From Streptomyces sp. WM4235 (GTDB taxonomy: Bacteria > Actinomycetota > Actinomycetes > Streptomycetales > Streptomycetaceae): DNA of 64,000 nt. The position numbers and the translations under genes were made by a program. Of the stretch, positions 42,385-48,981 are shown one piece after another; within the stretch, counting starts at the first letter, position 1, and each line of letters begins with the position of its first letter. The notes under the pieces are model-generated. The model was not told where the DNA came from, did not search any database, and saw nothing but the letters and a program-made list of their open reading frames with translations. The stretch lies in assembly GCF_001279725.1 (NCBI RefSeq), contig NZ_LGDE01000013.1, positions 62,001-126,000 on the forward strand, given 5' to 3'.

Positions 42385-42795
42385 ATGGCACATGCGGCAC
42401 CCTCCGCCCATCGGCGGCACCGGGGGACGACGACGGACCGGACGCACGACCTGAGCAAGGGCGCGATGGTCCGCGCCCTGCTGGCCGGTCTCGTCTACGG
42501 GGTCTGGGCGGCCTTCATCAAGCGCCAGATGGGCCCGGTCGACGCGGGCAACGTCTTCTACGGCATCCTGTGCGGCGTCCTCTTCGCCGCGATCATGTTC
42601 ACCCTCGGCCGGATCGGCTCCCGGCTGCCGAGGGAACTGCACGCCGCCGCCTACGGTGCCTTTGGCGGCGTGGCCGTCGGCTACCTGTACAGCCTCACCG
42701 GCGACAGCGTGCTCCGATCCGCCGGGCTCGGCATCGCCGTCGCCGCGGCCACCGGGCTCACCGCCTTCTACCGCTATTACATGCGCGAGCCCTGA
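42385..42795 (+). CDS. Small membrane protein
   Basis: 136 residues from ATG 42385 with GAGAGGAG 8 nt upstream. After a His-rich polar N-terminus (AHAAPSAHRRHRG) four hydrophobic segments follow: VRALLAGLVYGVWAAFI, VFYGILCGVLFAAIMFTLG, AAAYGAFGGVAVGYLYSL and GLGIAVAAATGLTAFYRYYM. No family name recognised. Divergent from the preceding membrane protein (191-bp gap). Confidence 0.75.
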   Translation: MAHAAPSAHRRHRGTTTDRTHDLSKGAMVRALLAGLVYGVWAAFIKRQMGPVDAGNVFYGILCGVLFAAIMFTLGRIGSRLPRELHAAAYGAFGGVAVGYLYSLTGDSVLRSAGLGIAVAAATGLTAFYRYYMREP

Positions 42796-42821
42796 GTCGA
42801 CGCGGCGCCGTCGCCCGCACC

Positions 42822-42854
42822 ACGCGTCCCCCGGACCCGGCCCGGGGGACGCGT
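42822..42854. terminator. Bidirectional hairpin terminator
   Basis: A perfect 13-bp stem (ACGCGTCCCCCGG, 42822-42834, with 42842-42854) and a 7-nt loop between converging genes. Confidence 0.7.
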
Positions 42855-42872
42855 CGGGTATCCGGGCAGGGG

Positions 42873-43031
42873 TCACTCCTTCGCGGCGGCTTCGGCCGGG
42901 CGAGCGGCCGGGGCTTCAGGACGGGTGGCGGGCTCCGGCTCCGGCTGCTCCGGGCGTCGGGCCGGCGGGGTGAAACGGGAGGCTTCGGCGCGCAGCATGG
43001 CGTTCAGGGCGGCGTAGGGGTCGATGGGCAT
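42873..43031 (-). CDS. Small acidic-basic Pro/Ala-rich protein (52 residues)
   Basis: A short reading frame: MPIDPYAALNAMLRAEASRF, then a Pro/Glu/Arg/Ala-rich tail ending AAAKE. GAGG lies 7 nt before the ATG and the codon use is typical for the window. The N-terminal YAALNAMLRAEASR segment can form a short helix; the rest is disordered. Same strand as the secreted protein gene 65 bp upstream. Unknown function. Confidence 0.5.
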   Translation of the reverse strand: MPIDPYAALNAMLRAEASRFTPPARRPEQPEPEPATRPEAPAARPAEAAAKE

Positions 43032-43095
43032 GGCGGAACCTCACGGGTGCTCGGTGTTCGAGGGGGGTGTGGGTGCGTGCTGCTGCTCGGCCCGC

Positions 43096-43458
43096 TCAGC
43101 AGCGCAGGACCACACTCCGTACCGTCCGCCGGGACCGGGCCGGTTCGGCCGTTCCGTACGAGGTCACGCGGGATGCCCGCGCCTCCCGGTGTTTCACGTG
43201 AAACACCGGCGGCGCCGGTCGTCGCACGCCCACCATCCCGCGCACGACCAGGCGCGGGGCCGCCCGCGCCTCGGGATCCGAGGCGGGGTCGGACGGGCTC
43301 TCGGAAGGCTCCGCGGGGCTCGCCGGGGCGCTCGTGGCGGGTCGGACCTCGACGGCCATCGCGCCGGCCGGACCGGCGCCGAAGACGCACAGCAGCACGA
43401 CACAGGCCATCGTCAGGGCCTTCGCCGCAGCCGTCCGCGCGTACCGAGCACCGCTCAT
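43096..43458 (-). CDS. Probable small secreted protein carrying a parS site in its coding sequence
   Basis: 120 residues from ATG 43458. Signal peptide: KALTMACVVLLCVFGAGPAGAMA. The mature part is Pro/Ser/Ala-rich (PATSAPASPAEPSESPSDPA), then basic. The parS at 43190-43205 is read as V-F-H-V-K-H. GC-biased third positions hold up to about residue 90 and then weaken, so the last 30 residues may not be under protein selection. Located between the sortase-like gene and the 52-residue gene on the same strand. Function unknown. Confidence 0.5.
   Translation of the reverse strand: MSGARYARTAAAKALTMACVVLLCVFGAGPAGAMAVEVRPATSAPASPAEPSESPSDPASDPEARAAPRLVVRGMVGVRRPAPPVFHVKHREARASRVTSYGTAEPARSRRTVRSVVLRC
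43190..43205. other. parS site 3, inside a coding sequence
   Basis: A perfect TGTTTCACGTGAAACA extended by 4 bp on each side (24-bp palindrome 43186-43209), 6 kb from sites 1 and 2. Confidence 0.93.
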
Positions 43459-43570
43459 GACCAGCTCTGTGCCCCGACACGCCGAAGCACTCCCCACCGG
43501 GGCCCAAGAAGCCCCCGACCGGGGGACGAAGACACCCCCGTCGGCTGACACCGGGCCCGCCGCCGGAGGC

Positions 43571-44269
43571 TCAGCGGGTGCGGTGGCGGCCCGTCAGCCG
43601 GGCCACGACAGCCGTCTCGCCGCTGATCAGACGCAGTTGGGCGCGACGCCCGGCCCGCTCACCCGCCCGCCGCTCCGACGCCCCGCCCGTCCGCTCGCCG
43701 GCCTCCCGCCCCGACCGCTCACCGGCGTGCTCGCCGGACCGCCCCGACGGTCCGGGTACGCGGGCCGGCGAGACCCGGTCCACGGTGAACACGGCCGTAC
43801 GGTGGTCCGCGCGCGCGATCTCGATGGTCAGCCCCCGGCGCAGCTCGCCCAGGCGCAGCCCGTTACCCGTGACCACGGCGGTGCCGGCCGCTCCCGGGGC
43901 GGGACCGTCGGCGTCCCAGCGGATCGCGTCGCCGTCCTCGGGGTCGGAGGTCAGCGGAACGTCCAGTCCCAGTGCAGGGATCACCAGCCGCACGGGCGGC
44001 GCGGCCCGCATCGGCGCGGCGGGACCGGGCAGGCCGCCCCGCGCGGACCGGGCCCCGTTGCCGGGGGCGTGCGGGCCGGAGTGCTCGCCGGAATGCTCGA
44101 GTTCGCGTACGAGCCGGCGGTGGCCGGACAGGCCCAGGGCCCGGGAGGGGAGCGAGTCGGCGACCGTGCCGGCGGCGGGCGGGGCGCCGTCGCTGCTCCT
44201 CAACATCCCTACGCCGGTACACAGCAGAGTGACCGTCACCGCTGCGACGATCCACTGGGCGCGGGGCAT
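43571..44269 (-). CDS. Class F sortase-like protein lacking the catalytic His and Cys
   Basis: 232 residues. ATG 44269 is preferred (AGGAGG 8 nt upstream) over ATG 44275. N-terminal anchor helix QWIVAAVTVTLLCTGVGM, a polar linker, then the sortase-fold strands VRLVIPALGLDVPL, IRWDADGPAPGAAGTAVVTG and TIEIARADHRTAVFTVDRV, and the final LRLISGETAVVARL. In active class F sortases these segments read GHVD and LITCGG. Here the His is N136 (VTGNG) and the Cys is S216 (LISGE), and a charged ERSGREAGERTGG insert replaces the usual loop. The protein should be exported and anchored but cannot transpeptidate by the known mechanism. Role unknown, perhaps structural or binding. Confidence 0.72.
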   Translation of the reverse strand: MPRAQWIVAAVTVTLLCTGVGMLRSSDGAPPAAGTVADSLPSRALGLSGHRRLVRELEHSGEHSGPHAPGNGARSARGGLPGPAAPMRAAPPVRLVIPALGLDVPLTSDPEDGDAIRWDADGPAPGAAGTAVVTGNGLRLGELRRGLTIEIARADHRTAVFTVDRVSPARVPGPSGRSGEHAGERSGREAGERTGGASERRAGERAGRRAQLRLISGETAVVARLTGRHRTR

Positions 44270-44493
44270 GGGCATTCCCTCCTGGTCCGGCTCGGACGGC
44301 CGGGTCCTGTGAGCAGTGGACCGCTCTCGGCCCGCCCGCACATCGGGAGTCATCCCACGCTGACGGCAAGTCACCCACACGTCACCCGGCTGCGCGTGCG
44401 TCCTCCCAGCTCGCGGCCGGTGCGCCGGTCGTGCTTCGGCCCGAGCGGGGTCCGCGCCCGAAAGGGTGAGGAGGAGTACGGCGCCGTGACGAC

Positions 44494-45555
44494 TCAGAGC
44501 GGATTCGCCGGCCAGTCCAGCAGCCGCGACCCGATCACCGCCGTCTGGAGCGTGTACCGCTGCGCGGGGTCCCCGGGATCCGTCCCGGTCAGCCGGTGGA
44601 TCCGCTCCAGTCGGTACGTCAGCGCCCGCACGCTCAGGTTCAGCCGGCGGGCCGCCTCCGCCGACACACAGCCCGCGTCGAAGTAGGCGGTCAGGGTGTC
44701 CAGCAGCGGTCGAGCCCCGCCCCGACCACCCCGCAGCGGCCCCAGCACGCTCACCACGAGATCGGCCATCGCGGCCCGGTCACGCGCGAGGACGGGGAAG
44801 ACCAGCAGGTCGGCGGAGCGCAGCACGGGGCCCTCGAATCCCAGCCGGTCCGCCAGGTCGAGCGCGCTCAGGGCCTCTTCGTACGAGGTCACGACCCCGC
44901 CGGCGCCCTGGTGCGGGCGTCCGATCGCGACGAGGCCGCGTTCGGTCCCGGCCGCGTACGCCTGCTTCGCGAAGTGGGTCAGCACCTCGTCGTGGTCGCC
45001 CGGTGCCACGCAGATCAGTTGGCCGTCCTTGGTGGCGAGGAGGAAGGTCCGGTTGCCGAACCGGGTCGTCATCGCGAGTTCGACCTTCCGGATCGCCGAG
45101 CCGGCGTCCACGTACGACTCGGGGCCCCGGGCCACCGCCACCGCGTGCGCGTGCGCCAGGTGCAGGCCGAAGCGGGCCGCGCGTTCGCTCAGCCGGCCGA
45201 GGTCGCTGCGGCCGAGCAGCAGGTCGTCGATGAACTCCCGGCGGGCGGCCTCCTCCTGCCGCACGGCCATCCGCTGGGCCCGCTCGTGGCCTTCGGCGAA
45301 CGCGTCCACGGCTTGTTCCACCGCCGCCATGACGTGGTCGGGCGTGTGTTGTCCGCCGAGCACCGCCCGGGTCGCGGCGAGGTGGGCGCCGACCAGGGCG
45401 CGCAGCCCGTACCCGGCCTCGGCGGCCTTCTCCCCGAGCGCGCGGCGGGCGTCGAGTTCGTCGCGGCCGGGCCGCCGGCCGGTCGCGGCCACGTTCCCGA
45501 GGATCCGGACGTAACCCTCCAGGTATTCCTCGGGTATGTCCCGCCCTGTCGCCAC
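44494..45555 (-). CDS. PucR family transcriptional regulator
   Basis: 353 residues from GTG 45555 (VATGRDIPEEYLEG); an in-frame GTG at 45678 would add 41 low-complexity residues and has no ribosome site. N-terminal helical sensor (about 1-130), a GGDEF-like middle domain (about 135-260: FLLATKDGQLICVAP, VAIGRPHQGAGGVVTSYEEA) and the C-terminal PucR helix-turn-helix (about 290-345: LDTLTAYFDAGCVSAEAARR, LNLSVRALTYRLERIHRLTG). PucR regulators in Streptomyces control purine, amine or proline use. A link to the uricase gene 3 kb away is possible but not supported by adjacency. Confidence 0.85.
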   Translation of the reverse strand: MATGRDIPEEYLEGYVRILGNVAATGRRPGRDELDARRALGEKAAEAGYGLRALVGAHLAATRAVLGGQHTPDHVMAAVEQAVDAFAEGHERAQRMAVRQEEAARREFIDDLLLGRSDLGRLSERAARFGLHLAHAHAVAVARGPESYVDAGSAIRKVELAMTTRFGNRTFLLATKDGQLICVAPGDHDEVLTHFAKQAYAAGTERGLVAIGRPHQGAGGVVTSYEEALSALDLADRLGFEGPVLRSADLLVFPVLARDRAAMADLVVSVLGPLRGGRGGARPLLDTLTAYFDAGCVSAEAARRLNLSVRALTYRLERIHRLTGTDPGDPAQRYTLQTAVIGSRLLDWPANPL

Positions 45556-45693
45556 ACCGGCCCCCGTACTCGTTCGAAACGTCCATTCTCCCCGGTCGCG
45601 GCGCACCGGCCGATCCGGGGCGGTCGCCCGGGGCCCGTCGAGGGGCGTTTCGCGCGGGGACGGCGCGGGGCCGCCCACGGGGTCACGCGCGGC

Positions 45694-45939
45694 TCAGACG
45701 ACGACCAGGGCGACGGCCGTCGCGCCCATGAAGGCGGCGCAGAGGTGGACGGCGGGGTGGCCGTAGTCGCCGTACCAGAGTTGGCGGACCAGGCCGCCGA
45801 GGGCGGCCAGGGCCGTGATGACACCGATCTGGGCGAACAGGGTGACGGCGGTGAAGGGGGCCAGGAGCAGCAGGAAGGAGTTCAGCCAGAACGGGGCGGC
45901 GCCCGTCCAGCCCCGCCACTCCCTGATCGCCGTCGGCAT
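45694..45939 (-). CDS. Small two- or three-helix membrane protein
   Basis: 81 residues: FWLNSFLLLLAPFTAVTLFA, IGVITALAALGGLVRQLWYG and AVHLCAAFMGATAVALVVV are hydrophobic segments. Begins 21 bp after the cbtA stop codon on the same strand, so it is probably the last gene of the cobalamin-riboswitch transcript. No family is recognised; an accessory role in cobalt uptake is a guess from position. Confidence 0.65.
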   Translation of the reverse strand: MPTAIREWRGWTGAAPFWLNSFLLLLAPFTAVTLFAQIGVITALAALGGLVRQLWYGDYGHPAVHLCAAFMGATAVALVVV

Positions 45940-45960
45940 GTGCGACCGGCCCCCTCATCG

Positions 45961-46707
45961 TCAACTCGTCGGCACAGCCTCCTGGGCCGGGGTCGCGGGG
46001 ACAAGGGCGCGTTCGGCTAGATATCCGAAGGCGAGGCCGAAAGTCGCCCACGTGACGGCTTGCAGGGCCAGGGTGGCGAGCCGGAACTGCCAGACCAGCG
46101 CGGCCGGGAAGCCTTCCGGTACCTCGTTGATGCCGGGCAGCAGCGCGTAGGACAGGCCGATCGCGACGAGGAACGCGAACGCGGCGACGACCGACGCGTT
46201 CCAGTTGCCGAGCTTCGGTGCGAGGCGCCGACCCAGGATCAGCGCGCCCACGCCCAGCAGCACGCTCAACGCGATCATCAGCACGAAGAGGGTGGTCCGT
46301 TGGGTGACGGTCTCGGGGTCGCCGACGGCCGGCGGGTTGGAGGGGTACTTGATGAACGGCACCAGGTTGACGGTGAGGAAGAGCCCGCCGGAGACCAGCA
46401 GGGCCGTGGCCCGGGGGCCGAAACGACCGATGCGGCCCAGGGCGTAGCAGAAGACGAGCGCCGCGATGCCGCCGATCGCGACGCCGTACAGGAGGGTGCC
46501 GGTGCCGAGGCCGGCCGTGGCCTGGAGGGCCCGGCTGACGGGGGCGCCCTCGTCGCCGTGCTCGTGGGCGCCGGCCTCCTCGATGGCGATGGCGGCGTCC
46601 ACCTTGGACTCGCCGAGGAGGTAGGCGACGAGGAAGGCGGCCACGCCGGCGAGCAGGCCGGCGAGCATGCCCCGCACGAGCAGGACTCTGGGGGAGATGG
46701 GGTTCAT
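45961..46707 (-). CDS. cbtA: Cobalt transporter subunit CbtA
   Basis: 248 residues, about six hydrophobic segments. VRGMLAGLLAGVAAFLVAYL, then EEAGAHEHGDEGAPVSRALQ with a His-rich metal loop (AHEHGDE), GTLLYGVAIGGIAALVFCYA, VPFIKYPSNPPAVGDPETV (the P-F-x-K-Y-P-x-N-P-P signature of CbtA) and a C-terminal ATWATFGLAFGYLAER-like helix. CbtA and CbtB form a predicted cobalt uptake system for cobalamin synthesis. The gene lies 31 bp downstream of cbtB on the same strand and under the riboswitch at 46972-47100. Confidence 0.93.
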   Translation of the reverse strand: MNPISPRVLLVRGMLAGLLAGVAAFLVAYLLGESKVDAAIAIEEAGAHEHGDEGAPVSRALQATAGLGTGTLLYGVAIGGIAALVFCYALGRIGRFGPRATALLVSGGLFLTVNLVPFIKYPSNPPAVGDPETVTQRTTLFVLMIALSVLLGVGALILGRRLAPKLGNWNASVVAAFAFLVAIGLSYALLPGINEVPEGFPAALVWQFRLATLALQAVTWATFGLAFGYLAERALVPATPAQEAVPTS

Positions 46708-46738
46708 GTTCGGGTTCCCTTGCTGAGCGGTGCGGGGA

Positions 46739-46954
46739 TCAGTGGCAGGGGAAGCCGAGGAGGTGACGACCGTCGTGCATCCACTCGTGGATGGTGTCGC
46801 CCTCGAAGATCGCGGTGGCGCCCTGTTCGGCGCCGACGAGGTACAGCAGGACCAGCATGAGGACGCCCGCGAAGACGGCCCAGGGGGCCAGCGCGGAAAG
46901 GGAAATCGGGGCAACGGCGGCGGGAGCCGTCGTGGGCACGGCGGACTGAGCCAT
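46739..46954 (-). CDS. cbtB: Cobalt transporter subunit CbtB
   Basis: 71 residues: a single membrane helix (APWAVFAGVLMLVLLYLVG) followed by a short exposed tail with the metal-binding pattern HEWMHDGRHLLGFPCH, typical of CbtB. GGAGG lies 7 nt before the ATG, at the 3' end of the cobalamin riboswitch, where repression by B12 could hide it. Confidence 0.93.
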   Translation of the reverse strand: MAQSAVPTTAPAAVAPISLSALAPWAVFAGVLMLVLLYLVGAEQGATAIFEGDTIHEWMHDGRHLLGFPCH

Positions 46955-46971
46955 GGCAGAACCTCCAGGGG

Positions 46972-47100
46972 GAACACGCGTCCCGGTCAGTGGTGCTCTT
47001 GACGAAGGTGGCGGGTCTGACTTCCCTCCCCGAACTCCTGCGGGAGGTTTCACAGTGGCGCGACCGTGCCGGATTCTCACCGGTGCTTCCGTCATACCGT
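46972..47100 (-). promoter_or_regulatory. Cobalamin riboswitch of the cbtBA transcript
   Basis: Read on the minus strand, the region contains GGAAGCACCGGTGAGAATCC, GCACGGTCGCGCCACTGTGA and GGGAAGTCAGACCC in order, the conserved elements of the B12 aptamer (GGTGnnAAnCC, the GCCACTG box and the AGTCAGA element). The distance to the cbtB start is about 18 nt, so control of translation initiation is likely. Confidence 0.85.
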
Positions 47101-47196
47101 CGTCATGTCGTCCGAGACCGTACCGCGCGCCTGGCTTGAACACCACGGCGTGTGGCCGCCGTCTCACGCCCCGGTCGGGCGCTTTACGCTCCCCAC

Positions 47197-47676
47197 ATGG
47201 CCTCTGTGCGTTCCGTGCCCCCGCGATCCGTCGTCCGCGTCCACCTGGTCACACCGCCGTCGAGCCCCGACGGCCGCCCCGGAACGTTCGGCCGGGGGGA
47301 ACCCGTCCCGGGCCACGAGGGCCTGCGCGGCCTCGCCGTCGGGGCGTGGGCGGGACGGGCGTTGGAGGAGGTCGCGGCCGAGGACCCGGAGGCCGTGGGG
47401 GCGTGGCTGACCGACCCCGGGTACACGCCTCCCGGCGGGGAGTCGGTGGCCGCGCTGATCGCCCGGGTCGGCGCGCACCTGGCCGCACTGGCTCCCGGAA
47501 CGCACCGGGTGGTGGTCGAGCAGGCCGTCGTACGGGCGGCGGTGGTGCACGCTCTGGAACTGCCGCCCCCGGTGTTCTGGCGGCTCGACGCGCGGCCTGA
47601 CACCGTCACCACCCTCACCGGGCGCTCGGGCCGGTGGAACCTGCTCCTGGGCCGCCCCGACCCGGACGCCGGCTGA
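47197..47676 (+). CDS. Histidine-phosphatase-fold protein lacking the catalytic motifs
   Basis: 159 residues. The fold is recognised by RVHLVTPPSSPDG at the first strand, GHEGLRGLAVGAWAGRALEE, PGGESVAALIARVGAHLAAL (G-E-S helix), HRVVVEQAVVRAAVVHALEL and PPPVFWRLDARPDTVTTLTG then GRWNLLLG. In active members the first strand reads L-V-R-H-G and the later one V-V-T-H-G-G-V-I-R. Here both His are absent (VTPP; VVEQAVVR). Divergent from the cobalamin-riboswitch-controlled cbtBA genes; a relation to CobC-like alpha-ribazole phosphatases is possible. Probably non-enzymatic. Confidence 0.8.
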   Translation: MASVRSVPPRSVVRVHLVTPPSSPDGRPGTFGRGEPVPGHEGLRGLAVGAWAGRALEEVAAEDPEAVGAWLTDPGYTPPGGESVAALIARVGAHLAALAPGTHRVVVEQAVVRAAVVHALELPPPVFWRLDARPDTVTTLTGRSGRWNLLLGRPDPDAG

Positions 47677-47718
47677 GGGACGCGAACGGCCCGGACGCCG
47701 GCCGAGGAACGCGAACGG
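47661..47718. repeat. 29-bp tandem duplication at the 3' end of the phosphatase-fold gene
   Basis: CCCGGACGCCGGC-type 29-bp units at 47661-47689 and 47690-47718 differ at two positions; the first contains the gene's TGA stop, which is CGA in the second. A partial third unit runs into the terminator stem. Confidence 0.8.
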
Positions 47719-47746
47719 CCCGGACCCCGCGACGCGGTCCGGGCCG
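47716..47746. terminator. Bidirectional hairpin terminator
   Basis: CGGCCCGGACC (47716-47726) pairs with GGTCCGGGCCG (47736-47746), with a 9-nt loop, between the phosphatase-fold gene and the converging uricase gene. Confidence 0.65.
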
Positions 47747-47767
47747 AACCGACGGCCGCCTCGGGCG

Positions 47768-48685
47768 TTACGCCACGATCCAGTCGCTGGTGGCGATGAC
47801 GGGCCGCACGCCGTCTCGGTGGATGGTGCCCTCGATCAAGCCGTACATCCGGTCCGCCGCGAAGTAGACCTCGTTGTCGTTCTTGAGGCCGAAGGGCTCC
47901 AGGTCGACCAGGAAGTGGTGCTTGTTGGGCAGGTTCAGCCGGACCTCGTTGACCTTGGGGCAGTTGTCCAACACCCGCTCGGCCATCTGGTTCAGGGTCT
48001 GCTGGAGCGAGTACGAGTAGGTCTCGGCGAAGGCCTCCAGCAGGTGCTTGCGCACCTTCTTGTACGACTGGTCCCAGTCGTACGCGGAGTCCTCGGCGGC
48101 CAGTGCCGAGTGCGCCCACCGCGAGGTCACCTTGGTCGCCAGGATGCGGTCGTACGCCTCCTGGAGGGTCGTGTACTTGTCCTTGATGTAGCCGTGGAAC
48201 TCGGAGTTCGTCGAGTTCATCACCGTCAGGTCCTTCAGACCGGAGATGACCTGGAGGCCCGTCGTCTCGCTGAACGTGACCTGCGCGGTGCGCACTTCCT
48301 GGCCCTTGAGGACGAAGGAGTGCTGCTCCTTGCGCGTGGGGACCGGGATCCGCTCCCACACGAACTCCTCGATGCGGATCTGCGCCTCGCGGATCGGCAC
48401 CTGGGAGGAGACGAAGTGCCTGGCGAGCAGGATGCCGAAGGCCTCGGGAGAGTCGATGCCGTGTTCCTTGGCGAAGGCGTACACGGTGTTCTTGGTGGTG
48501 TCGGTCGGCAGGCAGTTGGCGTTGTCACCGGTCAGGTGGACGTCGCGGAACTCGCCGCGCAGGGCCACGGAGACGTTGAGGTCGCGGATCTCGTGCCAGG
48601 AACCGTCGTTGCCCTTGCGGGTGACCTTGACGATGCGGTTCTCGGCCTTGCCGTACTGGTTCTGCGCCAGGACGTGCTTGCTCAT
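47768..48685 (-). CDS. pucL: Factor-independent urate hydroxylase (uricase)
   Basis: 305 residues, normal for uricase, which oxidises urate to 5-hydroxyisourate with O2 and no cofactor. Two T-fold halves: NQYGKAENRIVKVTRKG (catalytic Lys region), LPTDTTKNTVYAFAKEHGID (catalytic Thr), and in the second half KDLTVMNSTNSEFHGYIKDK (S-x-F-x-G-[FY]) and LPNKHHFLVDLEPFGLKNDN (active-site N-K-H-H). AAGGAAG lies 7 nt before the ATG. Here it is not clustered with the usual hydroxyisourate hydrolase, OHCU decarboxylase or allantoinase genes; the aminotransferase upstream is on the same strand but 296 bp away. Confidence 0.97.
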   Translation of the reverse strand: MSKHVLAQNQYGKAENRIVKVTRKGNDGSWHEIRDLNVSVALRGEFRDVHLTGDNANCLPTDTTKNTVYAFAKEHGIDSPEAFGILLARHFVSSQVPIREAQIRIEEFVWERIPVPTRKEQHSFVLKGQEVRTAQVTFSETTGLQVISGLKDLTVMNSTNSEFHGYIKDKYTTLQEAYDRILATKVTSRWAHSALAAEDSAYDWDQSYKKVRKHLLEAFAETYSYSLQQTLNQMAERVLDNCPKVNEVRLNLPNKHHFLVDLEPFGLKNDNEVYFAADRMYGLIEGTIHRDGVRPVIATSDWIVA

Positions 48686-48893
48686 GGTGTCTTCCTTCGG
48701 GTTCTCGGGAACACGGAGTCCGGTTGTCTGGATCCCGTACGCCCGGCGTCCAGCGCCCGCCCGAAGTTCAACCCGAAGGTCAAGACGTGCCGCTCCCCGC
48801 CGTTCGGCCCCGCAGGACCGCCCCGGGACTGACGTGCATCCCGGTCCGTAGGTGCTTGGTACTGCTGTGTGCCGCGCTACGGATTGCAACATG

Positions 48894-48918
48894 CGTGCGG
48901 GGGGATCTCCCCCGCACG
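48894..48918 (-). terminator. Hairpin in the gap between the aminotransferase and uricase genes
   Basis: A perfect 10-bp stem (CGTGCGGGGG, 48894-48903, with 48909-48918) and a 5-nt loop, 64 bp beyond the aminotransferase stop. No T-tract. The rest of the 296-bp gap must hold the uricase promoter, for which I see no confident -10/-35 pair. Confidence 0.45.
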
Positions 48919-48981
48919 GATCATCCGAATACCGGCACCCACGGATTGGGCGACCCCACAGCCCGGGCAGGAAGTCCCAGG

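Noticed and set aside
44494..48685. PucR regulator and uricase as one purine-catabolism locus
   Set aside because: Four unrelated genes and a riboswitch separate them; no shared operator was seen.
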